From: Ignelater luminosus
Lineage: Eukaryota; Arthropoda; Insecta; Coleoptera; Elateridae
Direction: 5' to 3'
Assembly (NCBI GenBank): GCA_011009095.1
Contig: VTPC01008672.1
Coordinates: 57,575 to 121,574, forward strand
DNA length: 64,000 nucleotides
Shown here: piece by piece, positions 55,901 to 64,000 of the stretch
Layout: the number at the start of each line of letters is the position of its first letter
Numbering within the stretch: the first letter of the stretch is position 1
Notes under the pieces: model-generated
Databases searched by the model: none
Seen by the model: the letters and a program-made list of their open reading frames with translations, nothing else
What the model was told of the DNA's origin: nothing
Position numbers and translations under genes: made by a program

Positions 55901-58900
55901 CCTACATTTTGGTAAACAATATTGGAACTGTAATTTCCACAACATTTTGAGCATTTCCTTCACCCTCTTTAAGAAATCTGGTTCGTGGCAACATCCTATA
56001 AGAGCTCATGTTCTTGCTGGCTTCTAAGTGGGGAAAAGAAATGCAATAACTTTCTTTTTCTTTTGTTTTAGATACTCTTCCTTCAGTAGAAGCAGAGGCA
56101 TTGCAGCAATAAGTAATCCTTTTCACTTTGAGCAAGTGTTCTTGACAGGAGAAAACTAGGATTGTTCAAACCTTACTGTAATCGCTTTACTGTTTCATGA
56201 GCTTACTGTTGATGGTAGTAAACTTGCTAGAAAATTGGAAATTAAACCTCCCTTTACCAGCATTCAACTGATGCAAGCAAAGCTAATCTGTAAAGAAGAA
56301 CTAATAGGGGCTTAGTAGATGCGCATAAAATGCAATTCAAAACTAATTTCATTGTGGATTAAAGTTTATCTTCATTTTGCAAAAATGCAGTAAAATACAT
56401 TTTGTACAAATAAGAGAGTAATTCGGGGGTTTATACAGTGTGTCCAGTTTAAAATGACCTGTATGGGGATACCAGAAACGGTAATACATACAAGATTGAT
56501 TACATGGGGAAAAAGCGTCGTATTTATATGCCAATGGTTACATTAACAAATATCTGCCTCGTTTCAAAGGTACAGGGTGGTTGCAAGGGGAAGCTCCATG
56601 AGACGTCTGCTACATTTGTTTGTAAAAGATGAAGGCATCTTTAAGAATTAAAAAAAAACGGTCCAACGATGTGACTACCAATTATACATATTCGTTCATT
56701 AAATCCCCATTTAATCTGCTGTCTCACTCACTCACTCATTTGTTTGCAAATTATTATTTGGAAACCTCAAGGCCTACTATGGTTAAATCCTAATTTTGTA
56801 TTTTCTTGTACTTTCTCTTCTTTAAACATAGTTATATTGTACATGGTTGAAAAGCTCTTTTTATGACGATTTCAAAAATGTAAAAATCCAATATGACGCC
56901 CATAATAAAAACAAAAGTTGCATACGAGTCTGTGAAATCTAGAAGGCCTAGCATTTTTGAAATCCTCATTAGTCACTATTTAGTTTCTGAAAATATTGTA
57001 CATTTATCTCTGATAACAAATAAATCAGGATTTTAGAAAATACACTTTTTTGGTTTTCACCTTATACCTTTGAAACGGGGCAGATATTTGTTAATGTAAC
57101 CATGGATTATTCATTGGCATATAAATACGAAGCTTTTTCCTCATTTAATCAAACTTGTATCTATTACCGTTTCCAATATCCCCATGTAGGTCATTTTAAA
57201 CTGGACACAGTGTATAATGACAAGAATGATTTCCGTTTATTTACGTGGGATTTTGTATTGGTTTTTGGATGTTGCGTTGAGATAAGAAAGTAAGAACAAC
57301 ATGGTAATAAATTAGAAATTTGCATAAACGACACAAAAATGAAACACCAGTTTCCCGTTCAATAAGGTTTACAAAACTCATATAGAAGCCGTACCCGACT
57401 TTGAGTTTCCCTACAATCTACTGTATTGCTACTGCTAGTTAATAAACTAAGTACGTTATGAAAATATGCATTTTGTCGCCGACCTTATTAGAAAGTAGGG
57501 TTTTTGACCCGGCCGAAAGTGGATAATTGTATCTGAACGGGAGACAAAGTAATTCTTCCTCCCTGTTGTTCAATTTTTATTTGGTTTTTTTCTTAGATAC
57601 ATTTTGGATACCATAGATACCAAAGCTTTTTTACAATTACTTGTAAAAGTAAATTCTTAAAAGCTCCCTCAGACCCGTACACTGCAGACGATTTGATCGG
57701 CCGATAGTTTGATCGTTATCGAGGTCCATACCAATTTGGTACAGACAAAACAGTTTAGTTGAAAGACGCGCGCACACTGCCGACTTTTCAGTCGGTCGAT
57801 TTGTTCTAGATCTGTATTCCATAGCCTTTTTTTTACATTAAATAATATCTGAGTATTCGTTTAGGGCATTTTTATAGAGTGCGGGCCTCTGTTCCACTTC
57901 CACAATCAGTTTTCCCACTTCCTCAATTAAGGACATTTTTTAAAAAATAGTTTTAAAAAACTTGTAAACAGTTTAATGTTAATGTTAACAGTTATCTTTT
58001 GCCTCTTATACTCTAATTATACCAAATAATTTTGAAGCAAAACAACACAACCAAGAAAAGGTGATTTGGAACTGATTTTCGACTGTTGTGTGTAGATATA
58101 ACATCAGCGGTGCCTGCGTGGTGCGGCAGTAACATCAGTCGGTTGACTATTTAGTTGGGTAGTGTGCGCACGCCCATAGCAAGTCACACTGATTACACAA
58201 TCGGCCGATAGTTGACCAACTTTTTAGTCAAAAGGGAATCGTCCAGCCTTCTTGATAGTTTAGTTGGACAATTATTAATCGGTAGGTGCGCGGACTTCTA
58301 TAATCACATAGGAAATTCAATCCAACTAAACTATCGGCCGAACAAAAAGTCTGCAGTGTGCGGGGCCCTAATGTAGAATAACCTTTATTGAGATTAAATT
58401 TAAATTACAAATGCAATTTTATTAGTTGAGTTTTTCAATGAAATAACCAATCCAACCAAAGGTGGTAATTAATTTTTAAAATTATTAGCCTTGATTTAGA
58501 TTTCTTTCTTCCCTTGTAGCACAAACAACTATTCTTGAAAAACTCCCCATTTAAAAATCCTGAGTGCGCACCTGTGCACATGGACGAACAAAACTCTAGA
58601 ATTATCATGCACTCAGAAAATGAACAATAAAGGATGTTATGAGGATGATTGAACACTACATGCGAAATGGACCAATTTGACATTTTAACCTGGAAATTGA
58701 AAAACGAAAATTTTCCTTGGAATAAATTACGCAATTCGTGGCTGAAATCTGAAATAAGTTGTTCAGCATATCGCAAAATGCTGTAAAATAAACAGAATTA
58801 ATGCTTTAAGTAGTCGAATCTATTAAGTTTAAATGACTAGCCAAATAGTATTGTATCGACCCTTTCTTTTGTTTATAAAAAATTTTTAATGGTATAATAT

Positions 58901-59614
58901 TAACGGCAAAGACGTCAGAACTTAAGTATGTATCCAAACTTATTGATAAATTAGAAAAGTAGCTACATTAATAAATAATAAATAACATTCCTTCTTTAGT
59001 ATTTCAGAATTAAAAGAAATGACGGAACTTCCTGAGATTTTATCTTGCCAAGTGAATGTGGAAATAAGAAAATATGAATTCAAAATATAAAATTCAGAAC
59101 GAAATCTACTAAATTCTGGTGGTATTAAGAAAAAAAGTCTTCGATATTATACTAACGAATACGATATTGTGTTTCTTGATAATAAGTCGGATTTTCTTTT
59201 ATCAAATTTCATCTGATTACAATTCTGACCGTTCTTTTAGTTTCGGTCACAGCGAAACGATGAATGCAAGCCCCTGCCGGAAATGTTTGATTGCAGAGGA
59301 ATACATATCTGTCACAAGGGAATATTTCAATTTGTCTGCTTCTAGTTCAATTCCATCTCTTGTATTCGTATTTTACATTGAGACGTATGGTCGAATTGTG
59401 AATACAACCCCGTTTACATTTTACATTTGTACCCAACCAATGTTACTAAGGGGGAACTGCATAAGAAAAATAAAATTGTAGATTGTAAAAATGTTACTTT
59501 TTTATGTTACGTTATTTCTCAAGTTAATATTATATTGTCATGATAATGCTATCTTACCTCTTCATGTTCCTTTGTAATTTTTTCTCGTTTTCTTAAAGCT
59601 TCTTGTAATTTTAA
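49971..59614 (-). CDS. SH3-SAM adaptor of the SASH1/SKIP (SLY) family, 5' end missing
   Basis: Eight exons (59558-59614, 53547-53616, 53136-53484, 51803-52061, 51560-51746, 51347-51501, 50818-51175, 49971-50749) with good GT/AG sites join in one phase to 737 codons and a stop. The first shows a coiled coil (LQEALRKREKITKEHEE) leading to ILRDIREGLLQLG. Ser-rich linkers precede an SH3 domain (GRARALVDFTPTPYDKDVLK, KKGDIIDIL, GQWKG, GRKGTFKFINVELL), which is the SASH1/SLY type, then a SAM domain (VEDLLRTINMQEHISVFVLN, GYEDLELFKEI, LGIINSEHRAKILTAVQFL). The tail is disordered, Ser- and Gln-rich. Such adaptors act in signalling; Drosophila SKIP is named for binding the Shal K+ channel. The start codon is not identified and may lie further right. 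Confidence 0.9.
52092..52937. repeat. Non-autonomous piggyBac-type element in an intron
   Basis: CCCTTTCGTACTGAT at the left and the complement of CCCTTTCGTACCGAT at the right; TTAA follows on the right (52938-52941) and TTAG, one change from TTAA, precedes on the left (52088-52091). 846 bp, no transposase. It lies between two exons of the SASH1/SKIP gene. Confidence 0.75.
53617..56435. other. Intron sequence of the SASH1/SKIP gene, no gene recognised
   Basis: Part of a 5.9-kb intron (53617-59557). A GC-richer patch at 54480-54660 is open on the minus strand for 74 codons but the product is not recognised and it lacks matching splice phases. Confidence 0.45.
56436..57212. repeat. Non-autonomous mariner-type element with TIRs of about 145 bp
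   Basis: TA (56434-56435, 57213-57214) flanks ends CAGTGTGTCCAGTTTAAAAT and its near complement. The arms pair on through ATGGGGATA, CATTGGCATATAAATACGA (one form) and CAAATATCTGCC. The first bases, CAGTGTGTCC, equal those of the DD41D element at 20580, so that family may mobilise it. No transposase. Confidence 0.85.
57665..58372. repeat. Non-autonomous DNA element with CGGCCGATAGTT end repeats
   Basis: ACACTGCAGAC then CGGCCGATAGTTT near the left end is matched, inverted, near the right end (CGGCCGAA, GTCTGCAGTGTGCGGGGCCC). Further copies of CGGCCGATAGTT and of a CAGTCGGT/ACCGACTG-like unit lie inside the ends (about 57698, 57788, 58203, 58330). Such subterminal repeats are typical transposase-binding arrays. 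Exact ends and target duplication are unclear. Confidence 0.65.
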
Positions 59615-61172
59615 CTGAAAAAGAAAATAAAGTTTCATTAATATCTTCTGTAGAACTTTAAAGAGAATAAAATATAACTTTAACGTCTTTATTGTTCTCG
59701 CATTTACAAAGTAAAGTAGGTTGTTAAACGACATGCTTAATTAATGATTAAAGCTCGAGAAAGCAAACTTTTGACTAACTTTAAAGGATGTTGTTCTTAA
59801 CATATCATGTCGACATGTAAAATTTATAACTTTTCGGAATGCATATTACAAAGAGCTAAGCACTTTTTTTATTGGTTGCTATTTGCTATTTGGACAAATT
59901 ATGAAGTATCACGAAATTCATGAATTTTTTACTCTTTATGGTTTGGTTATTTCAATAATTTTTGTGTATTAAGTTTTATTTTTTGAGCGAAACAGTAAAG
60001 AGATAAATTTGAGTGAGTGTGAGTTCGTAAGTAAATAAGAGTGAATAAACAGCACATCTAGCCTTTTCTTTACCAAAAGTTACTTCTTTAACATATATTC
60101 AAGTAAATTGTACGGCTTCTCTTCTTAAATATTTAATTTTTGATGTTTTGTTTTTGTTTGCGAGTGTCCTTCGAAATTTGGTATTTTAAAAAAATTAATC
60201 TCTAAATTTGTTAAAATTCTGTTTTAATGCAAGAATTATATTTTCTTAAAAAAATTGAATTTCATATGTTAATCGACTTAAGCTTGAGAAAACTTTTTTT
60301 TCACAAGGAGAGTCGGTGCTAGATTTATGCTGCTGCTCAAACAACTATGAAAATAAGGCATTCTGTTATTGCAATTTCTATTAAAACTGAAAATCTACAA
60401 TGTCTTTTCTTTTACTATATTTCTATCTAACATTCAAAAAATAAATAAAAGACACACGGCACTGCTTAGCTCGATGTTTGAGGTGCCCAAAAAAAGGCCG
60501 TTGGGGGAAAAGTTGTACTGTCAGTTTTGGCACAAATGTCATTGAGGTAGCACTTGTCATTTTAGCTGTACAACAATATTCTTTACCTTGATAACCATCA
60601 CACTGAAATCTTACGCAGTCAAAAGTTTTCAGTTGCAACTTTTTCTATAGAAAAAATCATTAATTGGCAAAAACCCAATTTGAGAGTACCATTTTCTTTC
60701 TTTACTTGTACAAGTTAGATAATTCTTGCCATTTGCCCAGTTGTTTAATATAACTGCATTGCAAATCTGTTTACTACAGGTTTATTATGTTTCATTTTCA
60801 TTTATAAATTCTTTTGCTATCCCAGCGTCCCAAGTAGCCGTTTCTGTAGCTTACTTCTTCTGTAACCCCTTTTATGTGGATTACTTTTGCATGAAATCTA
60901 AACTTATTTTACCCTATATGGTTTATTACTCTTCAACTACTAATTTTACGCCCTTTTTAGGCGAATTACCAAAATGTAATTTGGTAAACATAGTCACTGT
61001 CTATTAGGATGGCCCTTATTTCTCGACTATCTATTTTCCTGAGTCTCACCCCATAGATTGATTCTACTTCATGAAAAAGTAGTCAAGAATTTTTTTTAGA
61101 ATGTTTGAAAAACATTTATAGGTACCACAAGAGCCCCGAAATTTCAAATAAAATGAAAATTTTTATATTGTT
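59615..61172. other. No gene recognised
   Basis: Upstream of the first visible SASH1/SKIP exon; further 5' exons may be here but none was convincing. A frame at 60726-61007 (+) has no family features. Confidence 0.4.
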
Positions 61173-61737
61173 CACTAATGGAAAAAATTAAAGGAACAAA
61201 AAAATTTCCAAAATGTTTTAGTGATTTTAAAAATGCTGTATCTCAGTGGTGAAAAATGCTCGTATTGAGATTTTAAAAAAAGTATTTTGAAGCTTCTAGA
61301 TTCTAGTTTTCAGATCATTTAGTCATTTTATTTTATCATCGATAATTAAAGCCAAAAGGACCCTTTTCCATTAAAAGTCTGATATCTCGGTGAAAAATGG
61401 TCGTATCGAGGTTTAAAAAAAAGAAAATTAAAACTAAATAAACACGCTATCTGGTACATGCAATGGTTTAGCTGAAGAAAACTTTTCCGAGTCTGTGGAC
61501 CCAAAAAACAAAAAAAGAAAATTTGCAAAAAATTTTTTGCGCGCTATTTCTTAGGATTGCGTAATAACCGTAGCTCCTAAAAATTTTTGACTAAAAGATC
61601 TGAAAACTAGAATCTTGAAGCTTCAAAATGATTTTTTTAAAATCTCAATACGAGCATTTTTTACTGAGATACAACATTTTTAAAATCACTAAAAAATTTG
61701 GGAAATTTTTTTGTTCCTTTAATTTTTTCCATTAGTG
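61173..61737. repeat. MITE with TIRs of about 155 bp
   Basis: CACTAATGGAAAAAATTAAA and its complement bound a 565-bp palindrome-like unit; the arms match through GCTCGTATTGAGATTTTAAA and ATTCTAGTTTTCAGATC. TA follows the right end but not the left. Inside, 61380-61425 repeats part of the arm (GTGAAAAATGGTCGTATCGA), so an arm segment has been duplicated. No coding. Confidence 0.85.
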
Positions 61738-61987
61738 TATTAGAATTAACAGTAAATATAAAAATTATCACCGACAAGATTTTTCTCTGAGAAAGAATAG
61801 AAATTGTCATATAATATATAATACATACTGATTTGTAATTTTCATTTTGTTCTCATCTTCATACATTAAATGTAAAGGCTGTTTTTATAAAGGTATTTAA
61901 AAACTCAGAAATGTTTTGAATAAAGTTTAATTATTATTAAGTAGATGTTTAGTACACTATACATGAAAAAACACATTAACATTAGAA

Positions 61988-63530
61988 TCAAGTTTCTTTT
62001 CTACAATTAGGATACAATTTTCGGTATTTATTCACAATTTGTAATATGAATTGTTTTTTATTTTCGTCCTTTGTTAGGATACTATTATATTCCTGCATCA
62101 GTTTAACACCTCTCTCTGCTCGATCATTTACAACTAACAGATTTTGCACAGCTTGTCTTCCAAATTTATACTTCCCATGAGTTTCCCAACAATCAATATC
62201 GTCTGTCAAGAAATTTGCTAAAATATTAAATCTTCTAAAAAAGTTCATTGCAGTTGGAGAAAGTAATTCAGGAAATTCTTGTTTTACATAATCTGGAACT
62301 TGCTGTGAAAAAATCAAGAATCTGTTTGAGACATTTTCTTCTCGTTTACCCGATCTCATTAAATTTTCTACCATTTCTACTTTTATAGCTTTTGGTATTC
62401 GCAAATCAAAAAATGCCAGAGCAACTGCTTCTGGGGCGAGATACCACAAATGCACCGAAAATGTTTTTGTTGCAATCTCAGAATCAGGATATTCCGTTAG
62501 TCGTTTTAAATAGTTAAAATCATTAAAAGAAGCTTGAGCAGCAATAGGGGCTTCAAACCAACCTTTTAAGTACATCAGCACTAAGAAAATGCATATATCT
62601 CGGAGTGATTTTTCCTCTGTTGCTTGCAGCTTAAATTGTTTCCAAAATAAGTAGATCTTTAGACTGTAGATTGCTTTTGACATTCACCTTGCGTGATGAA
62701 AAGCGTCTAAATATCTAAAAGAACTACTACTAACTTTACAGCATCAGTGCCCAGAGCCTCCGCAATTGAAATGTGAATTGCGTCACGATCGGTGATTTTG
62801 CATCTGTCTAATGCAGCAAGCATTCTTGATGATTCTTAATGAGCCTCTGTTTTTAGTGTTTGATGTGTCAGAGAAAGGTAAATAAACGTTTTGTTTGGCA
62901 ATTTCAAATGTTTCATCTTCACTTGAACTAGTTGAAGCCAACTGTTCCATTGCGACTGAAAATAATAATTCTTATTTGTGAAATCTTCGATTCACACGAA
63001 CAACCTAAGTTATCTTTTTCCGATGCTCAAGCACCTTTAAATTTTTTTCAGCTTTGTCTCTTGATTAGCTGATTTGTAATCAACTCCAAGCATACATCCT
63101 GGTCTCTCTTTCTGTCTTTGTGATAGCAAGAATAGCCAGTCTTCTTCGATGGAAATTATGTCTAACGTGTTTGCACGAGCTATATAAAATAAATCTTCTC
63201 ATTGATCTTGAAACTTTTCAACATTTTTTTTTGAGTTGTTATAGTTCTTTTTGATAGTTTATGTAAGTCTCTCCAATTGTGATACAAATTTTCTAATTTT
63301 GAAATGCAATGCTGTTCTTCGCGGATTGGTATTCACGCTTTTTGCCAAATACCAATCGTGCACTTTCAAGTAAATTCATTTTCACTCTTCGCAAATTATA
63401 AAACAATGTTTGCTTGTTTGTTGGAAGGTAGCTTATTCCCGATTATTTGGTTTGAAATATTTCCTATTAAATATATTTCATCGTCTTTACGAGGTGTAAC
63501 AGTTGTTGAACAAGATGCCACTGCCGCCAT
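61988..63530 (-). pseudogene. Decayed copy of a multicopy arthropod gene, probably transposon-derived
   Basis: ATG at 63530 (MAAVASCSTTV), then KDDEIYLIGNISNQIIGNKL and, over several frame breaks to 62950, LFYNLRRVKMNLLESARLV, IPIREEQHC and CMLGVDY in pieces. Short blocks near 62960-62740 (DETFEIAKQN, LDRCKITDRDAIHI) follow. The C-terminal 231 codons (62683-61988) are open: FEAPIAAQASFNDFNYLKRL, SVHLWYLAPEAVALAFFD, MNFFRRFNI, VVNDRAERGVKLMQEYNSIL and ILQIVNKYRKLYP. I know this order from many near-identical uncharacterised arthropod and cnidarian proteins. The central region that normally holds a nuclease-like core is missing here. TIRs were not found. Confidence 0.65.
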
Positions 63531-64000
63531 TATAAAGTAAACGCACCAACACTTTCTTCTACTACTTTTCGCCTACTTACTAGACTACGCTTGTTACAAC
63601 TGTATGTACATCATTTTTTGATCACGGAAATAAGTCAAAACAAGTTTTCCACATTTAATAGTAATTCGTCAAATGTTTGTTTGTTTTGCATGGTCGACAA
63701 ATAAAGTTTAATGTTTGCAAATAACGGCACATTTACTTCTAGGATGTTTTATGAAAAATTTTAGTACATCTAAAGTAGGTACTTAAATCATGTCGTAAAG
63801 AGTTTTCTGCACACTATATTTCTTATTCATCAGTTATGTCATATACTTAGATTTCATGAAATATTTTCAACTAAACAAAAATATTTATTTTTGTCAAATT
63901 TCAATCCTCTTGTGGCACAGGAAGGGGTTTAGCAATTGGGCTCAAATTTTGCTGAAAATATTTATTCAAATAACTGCACTAATTGGCAGGGTGAGACTAA
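63531..64000. other. AT-rich end of window, no gene recognised
   Basis: Only short frames; nothing recognisable. Confidence 0.5.

Noticed and set aside
58435..58776. 113-codon frame on the minus strand
   Set aside because: Composition like surrounding intron and no recognisable domain; probably chance.
59119..59481. 120-codon frame on +
   Set aside because: Runs antisense within the SASH1/SKIP locus, no domain, no splice support.
60726..61007. 93-codon hydrophobic frame on +
   Set aside because: Hydrophobic content follows from T-rich DNA; no family match.

Overview
The window is nuclear DNA of an arthropod, most likely an insect. It is AT-rich, the three host genes have many introns and introns of about 60-90 bp alongside multi-kb ones, and the repeats are typical insect families (BEL/Pao, Ty3/gypsy, several mariner lineages, piggyBac). 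I cannot name the species. Three host genes are clearly supported: a secreted or ER 2-Cys peroxiredoxin of the Prx4/Jafrac2 type (29894-30864, +, five exons, complete); the p60/p105 WD40 subunit of chromatin assembly factor 1 (37730-46689, -, five exons, complete apart from a 1-nt slip in a homopolymer); and a SASH1/SKIP-type SH3-SAM adaptor (49971-59614, -, eight consecutive exons in phase, 5' end not seen). A likely first coding exon of a fourth gene (29505-29571, -) faces Prx4 across about 320 bp, so the two probably share a bidirectional promoter.

Region by region. 1-6983: a broken Ty3/gypsy element (gag, protease, RT, RNase H, integrase all recognisable, many stops and frameshifts). 6984-15122: an 8.1-kb BEL/Pao element on the minus strand with 197-bp LTRs, a perfect 5-bp target duplication, a polypurine tract and a tRNA-Tyr-type primer site. 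Its gag zinc knuckle is split by a second, 2.6-kb LTR element (10795-13432) that has LTRs, a primer-site candidate and a polypurine tract but only a coiled-coil gag-like frame. 15281-18266: a TIR element with arms of about 250 bp coding for a protein with a Cys-rich tail. 18267-28378: a string of DNA transposons: small MITEs, a DD41D mariner with 320-bp TIRs, a LINE fragment, a second DD41D end with a DD34D mariner inserted in it, another nearly intact DD34D mariner, a fold-back repeat, and a decayed mariner-type transposase. 28379-31000: the divergent gene pair. 31066-37729: MITEs and another TIR element (33601-35073) whose coding remnant has the same Cys-rich tail as the 15-18 kb element. 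37730-46689: the CAF-1 gene; its 5.5-kb fourth intron holds four repeats, three of them nested, including a piggyBac element with intact TTAA duplications. 46690-59614: the SASH1/SKIP gene with three non-autonomous elements in its introns. 59615-64000: a MITE and a decayed copy of a multicopy, probably transposon-derived arthropod gene.

Two themes are worth attention. First, the pair of TIR elements sharing a Cys-rich tail and similar ends is the best candidate for a poorly described transposon family. Second, at least five single-base frameshifts fall in A/T runs of six or more, one of them in the conserved CAF-1 gene, which points to homopolymer errors in a long-read assembly; several 'dead' elements may therefore be less damaged than they look.
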